From NCBI RefSeq assembly GCF_000760295.1, contig NZ_JNBA01000010.1:1-64000 (forward strand): a stretch of 64,000 bases of DNA, in the 5' to 3' direction. A program made the translations under genes and the position numbers. The notes beneath the pieces are model-generated. The model made no database searches. It worked only from the letters and a program-made list of their open reading frames with translations, and was not told where the DNA came from. Positions 28,665 to 46,411 of the stretch are shown in pieces (the stretch's first letter is position 1; each line of letters begins with the position of its first letter). Source of the DNA: Prochlorococcus sp. MIT 0701 (GTDB taxonomy: Bacteria; Cyanobacteriota; Cyanobacteriia; PCC-6307; Cyanobiaceae).

Positions 28665-29450
28665 GTGTCGTCTCCGATTCTTATCGATAGTCATTGTCAC
28701 ATCGTCTTTCGCAATTTCGATGATGATCTCGATGAGGTAGCTGCTCGCTGGCGACAGGCAGGCGTAGCGAGCCTGCTGCATGCGTGCGTGGAACCTGCAG
28801 AGATTCCTGCGATTCGTGCTTTGGCGGATCGTTTCCCTGAGCTGCGCTATTCAGTGGGGGTTCATCCCCTCGACACGCAGCACTGGAATCATCAGACGCA
28901 GTCGCTTTTGCGAGATGCAGCTCTTGAAGATTCAAGGGTGGTGGCTATTGGTGAACTGGGGCTTGATCTTTACCGGGATTCAAACCTTGAACAGCAGTTT
29001 GCTGTGCTGAGACCGCAGCTGGATTTGGCCACGGAGTTGGATCTTCCCGTGATCATTCATTGTCGTGATGCATTTGATCCCATGCTGTTGGAGTTGCGTC
29101 AGCGCCAGAAGGAGGGTCGTTGCCCTAGGGGGGTGATGCATTGCTGGGGCGGCACAACAGAGGACATGAAGGCCTGCTTGGATCTTGGCCTTTACATCAG
29201 TTTCAGTGGCACAGTCACCTTCCCGAAGGCTGAGGCCATTCACGCCTGCGCGCGCGAAGTTCCGCAGAATCGTTTTCTAGTCGAGACGGATTGCCCGTTT
29301 CTGGCCCCAGTGCCTCGAAGGGGTAAGCGCAATGAGCCTGCCTTCGTCGAGGCTGTGGCTTCTCGGGTGGCTGAGCTTCGAGGGCAGTCTTTGGCCTTAG
29401 TTGCAACCAATACCACGGCTAATGCAAGACGATTGTTTTCTTTGCCCTGA
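28665..29450 (+). CDS. tatD: TatD-family metal-dependent deoxyribonuclease
   Basis: 261 residues from GTG 28665 (MSSPILIDSHCHIVF); the frame extends 21 codons further up, but the TatD fold starts at IDSHCH, the first metal site. Other ligands: AIGELGLDLYRD (Glu), VIIHCRDAFDP, VMHCWGGT and the Asp of LVETDCPFLAPVPRRGKRNEP. TatD enzymes are TIM-barrel 3'-5' nucleases involved in DNA repair and turnover. It precedes the rpo genes, as in other picocyanobacteria. Confidence 0.95.
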   Translation: MSSPILIDSHCHIVFRNFDDDLDEVAARWRQAGVASLLHACVEPAEIPAIRALADRFPELRYSVGVHPLDTQHWNHQTQSLLRDAALEDSRVVAIGELGLDLYRDSNLEQQFAVLRPQLDLATELDLPVIIHCRDAFDPMLLELRQRQKEGRCPRGVMHCWGGTTEDMKACLDLGLYISFSGTVTFPKAEAIHACAREVPQNRFLVETDCPFLAPVPRRGKRNEPAFVEAVASRVAELRGQSLALVATNTTANARRLFSLP

Positions 29451-29614
29451 TCTCAAGACATTGGGCAGGTGTTTGGCGCTCTACAAGTGTAAAATTGTTG
29501 ACTGGTCTGGCCATGATGCAGTTTTTCTGCGTCCCTGCCGCCCGAAGCGCCCATTGTCTTCTGGTGCATTGTTGACGTCAGTCTTTTTGACTCGAGATCT
29601 CTGAGCCCATGAGT

Positions 29615-29660
29615 GCGGCAGCCTCTCCTTGGTAAGGGAGCGGCTGCCGCTGTCTTTTGT
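29615..29660 (+). promoter_or_regulatory. Stable hairpin in the rpoB leader, possible attenuator
   Basis: GCGGCAGCC (29615-29623) pairs perfectly with GGCTGCCGC (29642-29650), with partial inner pairing of CTCCTT and AAGGGAG, followed by TGTCTTTTGT. It sits 83 bases before the rpoB ATG. The T-rich stretch is weak, so partial termination or mRNA processing are both possible; rpoB in other bacteria is controlled by an upstream attenuator. Confidence 0.45.
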
Positions 29661-29732
29661 GCTGCCGACTCGGATCTAGGCCCGTCGATTGTTCAGGTCT
29701 TCCAATTTCACTTCTCAACTGCAGGTCTCCGC

Positions 29733-32700
29733 ATGAGCAGCAGCGCGATTCAGGTCGCCAAGACCGCCACCTACCTGCCTGATCTTGTTGAAGTTCAGCG
29801 GGCGAGCTTCAAGTGGTTTCTTGATGAGGGCTTGATCGAGGAGTTGGATAGCTTTTCTCCGATCACTGACTACACAGGCAAGCTTGAACTCCATTTCGTT
29901 GGCAATGAATACCGACTGAAGCGGCCTCGCCACGATGTTGAAGAGGCCAAGCGCCGTGATGCGACGTTCGCCTCGCAGATGTATGTGACCTGTCGCTTAG
30001 TGAATAAGGAAACAGGTGAGATTAAGGAGCAGGAGGTATTTATTGGCGAGCTTCCTCTCATGACTGAGCGAGGTACGTTCATTATCAATGGTGCAGAGAG
30101 GGTCATTGTTAATCAGATTGTGCGCAGCCCAGGGGTATATTTTAAGGATGAACAGGATAAGAACGGACGAAGAACATATAATGCCAGTGTTATCCCTAAT
30201 CGTGGCGCCTGGCTAAAGTTCGAAACAGATAAGAACGATCTTCTGCATGTGCGTGTTGATAAAACACGCAAAATTAATGCCCATGTTTTGATGCGGGCCA
30301 TGGGGCTATCAGACAACGATGTAATCGATAAGCTTCGTCACCCCGAGTATTACAAGAAGTCTATTGAGGCTGCAAATGAGGAGGGAATTAGTTCAGAGGA
30401 TCAGGCTTTGCTTGAGCTCTACAAAAAGCTTCGTCCTGGTGAGCCTCCTTCAGTAAGCGGCGGACAACAGCTCCTGCAGACCCGATTTTTTGATCCCAAG
30501 CGTTACGACCTTGGCCGAGTTGGCCGTTACAAGATTAATAAAAAGCTGCGTCTAACTATCCCGAATACGGTGCGTACCCTCACCCATGAGGATGTGCTCT
30601 CAACCCTTGATTATTTGATCAACTTAGAACTCGATGTGGGTGGTGCCAGCCTTGATGACATTGATCACCTGGGCAATCGTCGAGTGCGTTCCGTGGGTGA
30701 ACTTTTGCAGAACCAGGTCCGGGTTGGCCTCAATCGCCTGGAGAGGATTATCAAGGAACGGATGACGGTGGGTGAGACCGATTCGCTCACGCCAGCTCAG
30801 TTGGTGAACCCCAAGCCTCTCGTTGCAGCTGTTAAGGAGTTCTTCGGTTCCAGTCAGTTGAGTCAGTTCATGGATCAGACGAATCCATTGGCTGAGCTCA
30901 CCCACAAACGTCGTATCTCCGCTCTGGGGCCAGGGGGCCTCACTAGGGAGCGTGCCGGCTTCGCGGTGCGTGATATTCACCCCTCTCACTATGGCCGTCT
31001 CTGCCCAATTGAGACACCGGAAGGCCCGAATGCAGGTTTGATCAATTCACTAGCTACCCACGCTCGCGTCAATCAGTATGGCTTCATTGAGACCCCCTTC
31101 TGGAAGGTTGAGAACGGTCGCCTGATCAAAGAGGGTGACCCCATCTATCTATCAGCTGATCTTGAGGATGAGTGTCGTGTGGCTCCTGGTGATGTGGCCA
31201 CTGATGCCGATGGACAGATTCTCGCTGAATTAATTCCGGTACGTTATCGCCAGGACTTCGAAAAAGTTCCACCTGAGCAGGTGGATTATGTGCAGCTCTC
31301 GCCGGTGCAGGTGATCTCTGTCGCCACCTCCTTGATTCCTTTTCTCGAGCACGATGACGCCAATAGGGCTCTGATGGGATCAAATATGCAACGGCAGGCC
31401 GTACCACTGTTGCGACCTGAGCGTCCTTTGGTGGGGACAGGGCTCGAAACTCAGGTGGCTCGTGATTCCGGGATGGTGCCCATCTCCCGTGTTAATGGCA
31501 TGGTCACATTCGTGGATGCCACTGCGATCATCGTCCGGGATGAGGATGGGGTTGATCACACCCACTACCTGCAGAAGTATCAGCGTTCAAATCAGGACAC
31601 CTGTCTCAATCAGCGTCCGATTGTCTGCCAGGGTGATCCGGTGATCGTGGGTCAGGTTCTCGCGGATGGTTCGGCTTGTGAAGGCGGTGAAATTGCTTTA
31701 GGTCAGAACGTTTTGGTCGCTTATATGCCTTGGGAGGGTTACAACTACGAGGACGCTATTCTTGTTAGCGAACGCTTGGTTAAGGACGACCTCTACACCT
31801 CGGTGCATATCGAGAAGTATGAGATCGAGGCACGACAGACAAAGCTTGGTCCCGAGGAGATCACCAGGGAGATACCCAATGTTGCCGAGGAAAGTCTTGG
31901 CAATCTTGATGAAATGGGCATCATTCGCATCGGTGCTTTTGTCGAGAGCGGCGACATTTTGGTGGGCAAAGTGACGCCTAAAGGTGAGTCAGATCAGCCT
32001 CCCGAAGAGAAGCTTTTGCGTGCCATTTTTGGTGAAAAAGCGCGCGATGTGCGTGATAACTCTCTGCGCGTTCCCAGCACTGAACGAGGACGAGTTGTGG
32101 ACGTTCGTATTTACACTCGTGAACAGGGTGATGAGCTTCCCCCTGGCGCCAATATGGTCGCTCGAGTGTATGTGGCTCAGCGTCGCAAGATCCAGGTTGG
32201 CGACAAGATGGCCGGTCGCCACGGCAATAAAGGAATTATCAGTCGCATTCTTCCCCGCGAAGATATGCCTTTTCTGCCCGATGGCACTCCAGTTGACATC
32301 GTTTTGAATCCTTTGGGCGTGCCCAGCCGGATGAATGTAGGACAGGTGTTTGAGTGCTTAATGGGATGGGCAGCAGCCAATCTCGACTGTCGCGTCAAGG
32401 TGGTGCCTTTTGATGAAATGTATGGAGCTGAAAAGTCTCAGCAGACAGTTGAGGCTTATCTCAAGGAAGCTGCCAAACAGCCAGGTAAGGAATGGGTCTA
32501 CAACCCTGAAAATCCTGGCAAGCTTCAATTGATTGATGGACGATCGGGTGAACCTTTCGACCAGCCGGTGACTGTTGGTTATGCACAGATTCTGAAGCTT
32601 GTTCATCTGGTTGACGACAAGATCCATGCTCGCTCAACAGGTCCGTATTCACTGGTAACCCAGCAACCTCTTGGCGGTAAGGCTCAACAAGGTGGCCAAC

Positions 32701-33026
32701 GTTTGGGTGAGATGGAGGTGTGGGCTCTTGAGGCTTATGGCGCCGCTTACACCCTGCAGGAGCTGCTTACTGTTAAATCAGACGATATGCAGGGTCGTAA
32801 TGAAGCCCTCAATGCAATCGTTAAGGGCAAGCCTATCCCCAGACCGGGGACACCCGAGTCTTTCAAGGTGTTGATGCGTGAGCTTCAGTCTCTCGGGCTC
32901 GATATCGCTGTTTATACCGATGAAGGCAAAGAAGTGGATCTGATGCAGGATGTGAACCCTCGCCGTAGTACTCCTAGCCGACCCACTTACGAATCCCTTG
33001 GAGTTGCGGATTACGACGAAGATTAA
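29733..33026 (+). CDS. rpoB: RNA polymerase beta subunit
   Basis: 1097 residues from ATG 29733 ([17 protein letters not shown]); the 40 codons open further upstream include the leader hairpin and are not protein. All regions are present: the rifampicin-pocket segment ([18 protein letters not shown]), then [52 protein letters not shown] and the C-terminal [20 protein letters not shown]. It forms the active centre with the split beta' subunits. First of rpoB-rpoC1-rpoC2. Confidence 0.99.
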   Translation: MSSSAIQVAKTATYLPDLVEVQRASFKWFLDEGLIEELDSFSPITDYTGKLELHFVGNEYRLKRPRHDVEEAKRRDATFASQMYVTCRLVNKETGEIKEQEVFIGELPLMTERGTFIINGAERVIVNQIVRSPGVYFKDEQDKNGRRTYNASVIPNRGAWLKFETDKNDLLHVRVDKTRKINAHVLMRAMGLSDNDVIDKLRHPEYYKKSIEAANEEGISSEDQALLELYKKLRPGEPPSVSGGQQLLQTRFFDPKRYDLGRVGRYKINKKLRLTIPNTVRTLTHEDVLSTLDYLINLELDVGGASLDDIDHLGNRRVRSVGELLQNQVRVGLNRLERIIKERMTVGETDSLTPAQLVNPKPLVAAVKEFFGSSQLSQFMDQTNPLAELTHKRRISALGPGGLTRERAGFAVRDIHPSHYGRLCPIETPEGPNAGLINSLATHARVNQYGFIETPFWKVENGRLIKEGDPIYLSADLEDECRVAPGDVATDADGQILAELIPVRYRQDFEKVPPEQVDYVQLSPVQVISVATSLIPFLEHDDANRALMGSNMQRQAVPLLRPERPLVGTGLETQVARDSGMVPISRVNGMVTFVDATAIIVRDEDGVDHTHYLQKYQRSNQDTCLNQRPIVCQGDPVIVGQVLADGSACEGGEIALGQNVLVAYMPWEGYNYEDAILVSERLVKDDLYTSVHIEKYEIEARQTKLGPEEITREIPNVAEESLGNLDEMGIIRIGAFVESGDILVGKVTPKGESDQPPEEKLLRAIFGEKARDVRDNSLRVPSTERGRVVDVRIYTREQGDELPPGANMVARVYVAQRRKIQVGDKMAGRHGNKGIISRILPREDMPFLPDGTPVDIVLNPLGVPSRMNVGQVFECLMGWAAANLDCRVKVVPFDEMYGAEKSQQTVEAYLKEAAKQPGKEWVYNPENPGKLQLIDGRSGEPFDQPVTVGYAQILKLVHLVDDKIHARSTGPYSLVTQQPLGGKAQQGGQRLGEMEVWALEAYGAAYTLQELLTVKSDDMQGRNEALNAIVKGKPIPRPGTPESFKVLMRELQSLGLDIAVYTDEGKEVDLMQDVNPRRSTPSRPTYESLGVADYDED

Positions 33027-33039
33027 CGGCCTTACCTAA

Positions 33040-34980
<1,941 letters not shown>

Positions 34981-35009
34981 GTCACTCCAAAACCAGTTTT
35001 CTTCTCTGA

Positions 35010-39152
<4,143 letters not shown>

Positions 39153-39196
39153 GCAAAGCTCTCCTGAACGTTCGTTTCTGCTTTGCAAACGCTTGA

Positions 39197-40431
<1,235 letters not shown>

Positions 40432-40473
40432 AATGGACTAGTTGAGTGAGACTGCGATCAACCGCTTAGCGAT

Positions 40474-42243
40474 ATGGCTGCCATTGATTGGATGATCCTC
40501 GCTGGTTATCTCGCCAGCACTCTCGTGCTGGGGCTTTGGTTGTCTCGTCGCAATCGAAGTGAGGATGATTACTTTGTTGCTGGACGTCGACTCAGTGGCT
40601 GGTTGGCTGGGGCGTCGATGGCCGCAACGACATTTTCGATTGATACCCCTCTCTATGTAGCCGGTCTGGTTGGCACACGCGGATTGGCCGGCAATTGGGA
40701 ATGGTGGAGCTTCGGCCTGGCGCATGTTGCTATGGCAGTTGTCTTTGCTCCGCTCTGGCGAAGGAGTGGGGTGCTGACCGATGCTGCATTCACCGAGCTG
40801 CGTTATGGCGGAGCGCCTGCCGCCTGGCTCCGTGGGATTAAAGCATTTTTGCTCGCACTACCGGTGAATTGCATCGGTATCGGCTATGCCTTCCTGGCCA
40901 TGCGCAAGGTGGTAGAAGCCCTGGGCATAGTGTCTGGCAGCCCTGTGGGAGCGCTTGGCGGCACCTCTGACACTGTTGTGCTGTTGGCAGTCGTAGCTGT
41001 GATGGTGCTTATTTACACCGTTGCTGGGGGCCTTTGGGCTGTCGTCATCACCGATTTCGTGCAGTTGCTGTTGGCTCTTTTGGGAGCGATGGCGGTGGCG
41101 TGGGCCGCCGTTCATGCAGCCGGAGGGATGGACGCCATGCTCGATCAACTGAGGGGGTTAGAGCGACCTGAACTGCTGGCGATTGTGCCCTGGGAATGGA
41201 ATGGTGATGGCTTTGATTGGATTGGTGGCGCTGAGATCAGTGTGGCCACATTCCTGTCTTATCTCACTGTCCAATGGTGGAGTTTTCGTCGCAGTGACGG
41301 TGGTGGTGAGTTCATTCAGCGAATGTTGGCCACTCGGGACGAGCGTCAGGCTCAATTGGCTGGCTGGGTGTTTCTGGTGGTCAACTATCTGGTGAGGAGT
41401 TGGTTGTGGGTTTTGGTTGCTCTTGCCGCTTTAGTGCTCTTGCCAGCTCAGGCCGACTGGGAACTCAGTTACCCAACCTTGGCTGTGACCTACCTGCCAC
41501 CGGTGGTGCTTGGTCTTGTGGTGGTCTCTCTGGTGGCGGCTTTCATGAGTACGGTTAGTACCGCAGTGAACTGGGGTGCTAGCTATCTCACCCACGACCT
41601 TTACCAGCGTTTTATAAGGCCGGATGCTGATCAGAGAGAGCTGTTGCTGGTCGGTCAATTCACCAGTGTTTTGCTGCTTGTTCTCGGGGTGATCACCGCA
41701 TTAATTAGCGACAGCATCGGCACAGTGTTTCGTCTGGTGATTGCTATCGGTACCGGGCCCGGAGTGGTGCTTGTGCTGCGTTGGTTCTGGTGGCGGATCA
41801 ATGCTGCTGCCGAATTGGCGGCGATGGTTTGTGGTTTTGTGGTGGGCCTTTGTACATCCGTGGTGCCTTTGTTGACAATCCCTGATTACGGCACCAGGTT
41901 GATGATCACCACAGCGATTACTGCTGTGGTCTGGGTTGTTGTGATGCTGGTCACTCCGCCTGAATCGCCGAAAGTGCTCGAGCGCTTTGTGCATCAGGTG
42001 CAGCCACCAGGCCCAGGCTGGAGTCGCTTGCGTCAACGCTTGGATATAACTCCGGTGGACTCCCTCGTGAGTTTGTGCTTGCGCTTCCTTCTTAGTGTCG
42101 GTCTGCTGTTTGGCGTTCTGCTCGGCACTGGCGCGTTCCTGCTACATCAGCAGCTAGGAGGTTGGATCGGTCTGGTGGTCGCTGTGGCCTGTGTGCTGCC
42201 TTTAACCCGTGGTTGGTTGCGCAGTCGGATGGGCATCGCATGA
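40474..42243 (+). CDS. Sodium/solute symporter (SSS family)
   Basis: 589 residues, about thirteen membrane helices. The first is MAAIDWMILAGYLASTLVLGL; then FVAGRRLSGWLAGASMAATTFS (family signature near residues 30-52), VYTVAGGLWAVVITDFVQLLL-like segments, and FMSTVSTAVNWGASYLTHDLY near residue 360, the classic SSS helix 8 Na-site pattern. It imports an organic solute with Na+; the substrate (sugar, amino acid, proline or other) cannot be told. Single gene after rlmN. Confidence 0.9.
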   Translation: MAAIDWMILAGYLASTLVLGLWLSRRNRSEDDYFVAGRRLSGWLAGASMAATTFSIDTPLYVAGLVGTRGLAGNWEWWSFGLAHVAMAVVFAPLWRRSGVLTDAAFTELRYGGAPAAWLRGIKAFLLALPVNCIGIGYAFLAMRKVVEALGIVSGSPVGALGGTSDTVVLLAVVAVMVLIYTVAGGLWAVVITDFVQLLLALLGAMAVAWAAVHAAGGMDAMLDQLRGLERPELLAIVPWEWNGDGFDWIGGAEISVATFLSYLTVQWWSFRRSDGGGEFIQRMLATRDERQAQLAGWVFLVVNYLVRSWLWVLVALAALVLLPAQADWELSYPTLAVTYLPPVVLGLVVVSLVAAFMSTVSTAVNWGASYLTHDLYQRFIRPDADQRELLLVGQFTSVLLLVLGVITALISDSIGTVFRLVIAIGTGPGVVLVLRWFWWRINAAAELAAMVCGFVVGLCTSVVPLLTIPDYGTRLMITTAITAVVWVVVMLVTPPESPKVLERFVHQVQPPGPGWSRLRQRLDITPVDSLVSLCLRFLLSVGLLFGVLLGTGAFLLHQQLGGWIGLVVAVACVLPLTRGWLRSRMGIA

Positions 42244-42294
42244 TCTACAAGGTCTTGGCTTGGGCGGCAGAATGAGAGAAAGTGTTGATAAACC

Positions 42295-42420
42295 TTGGAT
42301 TTCTTACGTTCCACCGTGTTGCCGGCCCTGATTGTGGCTTTGTTTGGGGTGGCTCTTGTGGCAGTAACTGCTCGTATCTGGTTGCCCGGGGACATGCTCG
42401 CGCCGGCTCCAATCGGTTGA
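42295..42420 (+). CDS. 41-residue single-pass membrane peptide
   Basis: TTG 42295 to TGA 42420: MDFLRSTVLPALIVALFGV then ALVAVTARIWLPGDMLAPAPIG. One hydrophobic helix flanked by Arg and by a Pro/Gly-rich end, much like the small subunits of photosynthetic complexes. A purine-rich GAGAGAAAG lies about 14 bases upstream; GTG 42316 is an alternative start. No family recognised. It lies between the symporter and the HEAT-repeat gene. Confidence 0.6.
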   Translation: MDFLRSTVLPALIVALFGVALVAVTARIWLPGDMLAPAPIG

Positions 42421-42454
42421 GATCAGTTGGCCTAATGCCTCTACGATCAAGGTC

Positions 42455-43249
42455 ATGAGTGATGCCTCCGGACAGTTAAGGGAAGAAGGTATGGCCAGCC
42501 TGGCCATTGATCCTGATGTCTTGGCCAAGGAGTTGGCGGCTGAACAGTACGTTGATCCGCTTGACGAGATCAATCCTGATGATTCAGACGTGGCGCATGT
42601 GTGCGACGCAGGTCTTAACTGGCTGAAGCTGGGCCATGAGGAGCGTCTGCAGGGGCTAAGGGTGTTTTGTGAACATAGGGATCCCAGGGCAGTGGCCTTG
42701 CTTTTGCCCTTGTTGAAGGAGCCTTGTCCAGTGGAACGGATGAGTGCTGTTTATGCGTTAGGTCGAAATCCTTCCCCGCCAGCTTTAGAGCCCCTTTTGC
42801 AGTTGCTACAGGCTGACTGCAATGCCTATGTACGTAAGGCAACCGCCTGGAGCCTGGGGAATTATGCCGATGCCCGCGTCCTCAACCCCCTCATTCATGT
42901 TCTTCAAAATGATGTTGCTGCGGTACGGCTATGGGCCACCGGCTCATTGGCGGAAGCCGGTGGCACCTCTCCTGCCAATGCCGATATCGCTGCAAGTCAA
43001 TTACTGATTAGTTTGCAGATCGATGGTGAGCCTGTTGTGCGAAGTAACTGCATCTGGGCCCTCGGACGTCTTTACGACACGTTGGTTGAACCTCGTCGGC
43101 AGGAGTTGGTGGAGGCTTTTGTTGATTCTTTGCTCAACGATGCAGAGCTCTCGGTACGTGATGAGGCTCGCATCGCTCTTGAGCAGTTGGAAAACTCTGA
43201 GGTGATTCAGCGGCTTCAAACTCTTTTAGATGAAGGACGCTTGACCTGA
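42455..43249 (+). CDS. HEAT-repeat protein (PBS-lyase/IaiH-like)
   Basis: 264 residues. After an acidic N-terminal part come four to five HEAT-like repeats of the phycobilisome-lyase type: ERMSAVYALGRNPSPPALEPL, VRKATAWSLGNYADARVLNPL, VRLWATGSLAEAG, VRSNCIWALGRLYDTL, VRDEARIALEQLE. The same fold occurs in bilin lyase subunits (CpcE, CpeY) and in IaiH, which interacts with IscA. The following genes (DUF2997, DUF1257, ferredoxin) favour an iron-sulfur or redox context over bilin attachment; this is inference. Confidence 0.8.
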   Translation: MSDASGQLREEGMASLAIDPDVLAKELAAEQYVDPLDEINPDDSDVAHVCDAGLNWLKLGHEERLQGLRVFCEHRDPRAVALLLPLLKEPCPVERMSAVYALGRNPSPPALEPLLQLLQADCNAYVRKATAWSLGNYADARVLNPLIHVLQNDVAAVRLWATGSLAEAGGTSPANADIAASQLLISLQIDGEPVVRSNCIWALGRLYDTLVEPRRQELVEAFVDSLLNDAELSVRDEARIALEQLENSEVIQRLQTLLDEGRLT

Positions 43250-43339
43250 AGGCTCTCTTGAGGTGATTGGTTTCATGGATCTTTTGAAAATCAACACGTC
43301 AGCTATCGCCCATGGCCGATAGCATTCGAGTCCCTTCCG

Positions 43340-43558
43340 ATGAAGTGGATGCCTCAACACACTGTGCGATTTCGGATCCGTCAAGACGGACGTGTTGAAG
43401 AGAGTGTTGAGGGAGTTGTCGGCGAAGCCTGCCAGCACCTCACCGAGCGGATTGAAGAATCCCTAGGTGTCGTTGAACAAAGCACACCTACCGCCGAGGC
43501 GTTTCTTCGTCCTCAGGACCAGTCCCAGTCCCAGTCCATTCCAGCCGAGCTTCTTTGA
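43340..43558 (+). CDS. DUF2997 family protein
   Basis: 72 residues (ATG 43340; ATG 43349, giving MPQHTVRFRIRQDGRVEE, is just as likely). The short beta-rich start and VEGVVGEACQHLTERIEESLG helix match DUF2997, a small cyanobacterial family found next to DUF1257. The stop overlaps the DUF1257 start by 4 nt (ATGA), so translation is coupled. Confidence 0.85.
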   Translation: MKWMPQHTVRFRIRQDGRVEESVEGVVGEACQHLTERIEESLGVVEQSTPTAEAFLRPQDQSQSQSIPAELL

Positions 43559-43950
43559 TGTCTCACTTCAGCACCGTTAAGACACACCTGCGCAAACGAG
43601 AGCCCCTGGTACAGGCGCTCAAGGATCTTGGTTATGTCCCCCAAGAAGGGGAGCGTTCTGTTCGCGGCTATCGCGGACAAACAGTCACAGCTGAATTGGC
43701 TGTGATCATGCCTGAAGGTGGTGATATTGGCTTCCGTTTGAATTCGGCTACAGGGGCCTATGAATTGGTGACGGACCTCGATCTCTGGCGGCAATCTGTT
43801 CCGGTGGAACGTTTTCTTGCTCAGCTCACACAGCGCTATGCCCTTAATACCGTGTTGGCATCAACAGCGCAGGAAGGCTTTGAGGTGGCAGAGCAGCGCA
43901 ATACTGATGACGGCGCTATCGAACTGGTGGTAACTCGCTGGGATTCCTGA
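43555..43950 (+). CDS. DUF1257 (Ycf35-type) protein
   Basis: 131 residues, conserved in cyanobacteria and in red-algal plastids as Ycf35. It starts MSHFSTVKTHLRKREPLVQA, then LKDLGYVPQEGERSVRGYRG and ending ALNTVLASTAQEGFEVAEQ. The function is unknown; the fixed linkage with a small ferredoxin suggests a redox partner. Confidence 0.88.
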   Translation: MMSHFSTVKTHLRKREPLVQALKDLGYVPQEGERSVRGYRGQTVTAELAVIMPEGGDIGFRLNSATGAYELVTDLDLWRQSVPVERFLAQLTQRYALNTVLASTAQEGFEVAEQRNTDDGAIELVVTRWDS

Positions 43951-43966
43951 CATCCAACCTTGACCA

Positions 43967-44347
43967 TTGATTGATCCATCGGCAGCTTTTCAAGTTTCCG
44001 CCCAGCTTGATGAGCGGGCGAATGGATCAGAGCCGCTGCTTGGTGGCCAATTGCGTGAAAAGGCTGTCTGGGTTGATGAGGCTGTCTGCATTGGTTGTCG
44101 GTACTGCGCTCATGTGGCTACTAACACCTTTGTTATCGAGCCAACAATGGGTCGCTCGCGGGCCATCCGGCAGGACGGGGATAGTACGGAACGCATTCAG
44201 GAAGCCATTGCTACCTGCCCGGTGAATTGCATCAAATGGGTGCAGTTTGAGCAGCTAGATGAATTGCGAGCTCAATTGGCAGCTCTTGAATTGCTTCCTC
44301 TCGGGTTTCAAAGGACTTCTCGGAAGCGGCGCAATCATGGCTCCTAA
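43967..44347 (+). CDS. Single-cluster 4Fe-4S ferredoxin
   Basis: 126 residues from TTG 43967. The cluster ligands are C-x2-C-x2-C in EAVCIGCRYCAHVA and the Cys of IATCPVNCIKWV; the usual fourth Cys of the first group is replaced (H-V-A), so a single 4Fe-4S cluster is expected. This ferredoxin type follows DUF1257 in most cyanobacteria. It is 16 bases after DUF1257 and 6 before the aldo/keto reductase gene, its possible redox partner. Confidence 0.88.
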   Translation: MIDPSAAFQVSAQLDERANGSEPLLGGQLREKAVWVDEAVCIGCRYCAHVATNTFVIEPTMGRSRAIRQDGDSTERIQEAIATCPVNCIKWVQFEQLDELRAQLAALELLPLGFQRTSRKRRNHGS

Positions 44348-44353
44348 GAGTTA

Positions 44354-45574
44354 ATGAAGGCGTCTTTGGAGCAGAGCTTTCTGCCTTGCCGCCGCTTTGG
44401 CCGCACCGGTTTATCCATGCCTGTGTTGTCTTTAGGGGGGATGCGCTTTCAGCAGAGCTGGACAGATTTGGAGGCGGAGGTGATTACCTCTGAGTCGCAG
44501 AAACTTCTGCAGGACATTTTGGAGCGAGCCGTGGCCTGTGGCTTCCATCATGTGGAGACGGCGCGCCATTACGGCAGCTCTGAGCGGCAGTTGGGATGGG
44601 CGCTGCGTGATGTCTTGGATCCACAGCGGCTGTTGCAGAGCAAAGTCCCTCCTCGTGAGGATCCCAAAGTCTTTGAGGCGGAGCTGGCACTCAGCTTTGA
44701 ACGGTTGGGATGTGAACGATTGGATCTAGTTGCCATCCATGGCCTCAATCTTTCGGAGCATCTGGAGCAGACCTTGCGACCAGGAGGTTGCATGGATGTG
44801 TTGCGTCGTTGGCAGGGTGATGGACGCATCGGCCATGTGGGTTTTTCCACTCATGGCCCTACCGACTTAATCGTGCAGGCGATCGAGACGGATGCCTTTG
44901 ATTATGTGAATCTGCACTGGTATTTCATTTATCAAGACAATGATCCTGCACTGGATGCAGCTGCTCGTCATGACTTAGGCGTTTTCATCATTAGCCCGAC
45001 AGATAAGGGTGGCCATCTGCATACTCCCTCGTCTCAACTTCTGGAACTCTGTGCTCCACTTCATCCAATTGTGTTCAACGATCTGTTCTGCTTGCAAGAC
45101 CCAAGGGTTCATACGATCAGTGTTGGTGCCGCGCGACCCAGTGATCTCGATCGGCATCTCCAGGCGGTGGATCTCTTGCAGAGTGCCGCTGAGTTGCTGC
45201 CACCAGTCCAGCAGCGACTCGTTGATGCGGCACAGTTGGCTTTAGGTGAGGCTTGGTTGACCAGTTGGCAGAGGGGCCTGCCGCCCTGGCAGGAGTCTCC
45301 AGGCCAGATCAATCTTCCGATCCTGCTTTGGCTTCATAATCTGGTAGAGGCTTGGGGAATGGAGGGTTATGCAAAAGCCCGCTACGGTTTACTTGGCAAT
45401 GGCAGCCACTGGTTCCCTGGAGCGAATGCCGAAGCACTGGATGCAGATGTGAGTGAGGCGGCCCTCAGGGAGGTGTTGGTGAACAGCCCCTGGTGTGATC
45501 AGATCCCAGGTTTGCTCCGCAGGTTGCGCAACCGTCTTGGTGGTCATCCTCAGCAGCGACTGACCAGTGTTTAA
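44354..45574 (+). CDS. Aldo/keto reductase family protein
   Basis: 406 residues. (beta/alpha)8 reductase features: [20 protein letters not shown] start, [18 protein letters not shown] with the catalytic Tyr, [16 protein letters not shown], and GHVGFSTHG. The C-terminal 120 residues form an additional helical domain ([17 protein letters not shown]). Related enzymes carry a 4Fe-4S domain at this end; here the Cys pattern is missing, which may be why a ferredoxin is encoded just upstream. Substrate unknown. Converges on rsmG with a 4-nt overlap. Confidence 0.88.
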   Translation: MKASLEQSFLPCRRFGRTGLSMPVLSLGGMRFQQSWTDLEAEVITSESQKLLQDILERAVACGFHHVETARHYGSSERQLGWALRDVLDPQRLLQSKVPPREDPKVFEAELALSFERLGCERLDLVAIHGLNLSEHLEQTLRPGGCMDVLRRWQGDGRIGHVGFSTHGPTDLIVQAIETDAFDYVNLHWYFIYQDNDPALDAAARHDLGVFIISPTDKGGHLHTPSSQLLELCAPLHPIVFNDLFCLQDPRVHTISVGAARPSDLDRHLQAVDLLQSAAELLPPVQQRLVDAAQLALGEAWLTSWQRGLPPWQESPGQINLPILLWLHNLVEAWGMEGYAKARYGLLGNGSHWFPGANAEALDADVSEAALREVLVNSPWCDQIPGLLRRLRNRLGGHPQQRLTSV

Positions 45575-46320
45575 GACCCGAGCGGGTTCTTGGCAGGTAT
45601 ACCGACTGGCCGTGGGAAGGTCGCTGGGCAAGGGAGCGTTGCGCGCAGGCGTAATTGGTGACGCACCCCGCGATTGTCAGGAAGTTCGCGACGCTCCATC
45701 TTGATCAGATTGGCTTGTAGCAATTTGAGAGCCTTAGCGAGATCCTTTGCATCGTTGGGGCTCCAATGGCCACGAAATAGCAGGGCTTCACCATCTGGCT
45801 TGAGAAGGGGGACGAGGTATTCGGCGACAACCGGTGCTGTGCTCACTGCGCGAGCCATCGCGAGATCAAACAAGCCACGGCAGCACTGATCCTGCCCGGT
45901 GAGTTCTGCCCGTTCGCTACGTACCGTGACGCGCGACGTTAGCCCTAGCGTTGCCGCCATTGCATTTAGGGCAGCTGTCTTGCGCCCTACCGAATCCACC
46001 AAGGTGACGCTTGCGCCGGGTAGTGCGATGGCTAGGGCCAGACCGGGAAAGCCACCGCCACTGCCGATATCGATGCAACGACGAGGTTGTTGGGCGTTCT
46101 GCAATTCGCTTTGCAGAGGCCAGAGGCTGTCGAACACCTGCATGATCCAGTAGTCACCACCTTCGACCAGGCGGGTGAGGTTGACCCGGGCATTCCATTG
46201 GCGAAGCAGGGCTTGTAGAGCGATCATTTGCTCCAGTTGCTCACTGGATGGATGCCATCCAAGGGCATTCCAGAGCTCCGGGCCTGGGTTGCTAAAGCAG
46301 GCCTGATTTGACATGGGCAA
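45571..46320 (-). CDS. rsmG: 16S rRNA (guanine527-N7)-methyltransferase
   Basis: 249 residues. SAM-binding fold with [21 protein letters not shown], then [15 protein letters not shown] and [18 protein letters not shown], all typical of RsmG (GidB). It modifies G527 of 16S rRNA. Start ATG at 46314 ([11 protein letters not shown]) or 46320; the opposite gene begins nearby, so promoters overlap. Confidence 0.94.
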   Translation of the reverse strand: MPMSNQACFSNPGPELWNALGWHPSSEQLEQMIALQALLRQWNARVNLTRLVEGGDYWIMQVFDSLWPLQSELQNAQQPRRCIDIGSGGGFPGLALAIALPGASVTLVDSVGRKTAALNAMAATLGLTSRVTVRSERAELTGQDQCCRGLFDLAMARAVSTAPVVAEYLVPLLKPDGEALLFRGHWSPNDAKDLAKALKLLQANLIKMERRELPDNRGVRHQLRLRATLPCPATFPRPVGIPAKNPLGS

Positions 46321-46411
46321 TCAGAACATAGTTCTCTCTAGGATGGAATTGTGCAAGGGGAGAGGTGATGATGGTCTGCGAGTTGCTGATCAACTTCTGG
46401 TTTTGACTCTT

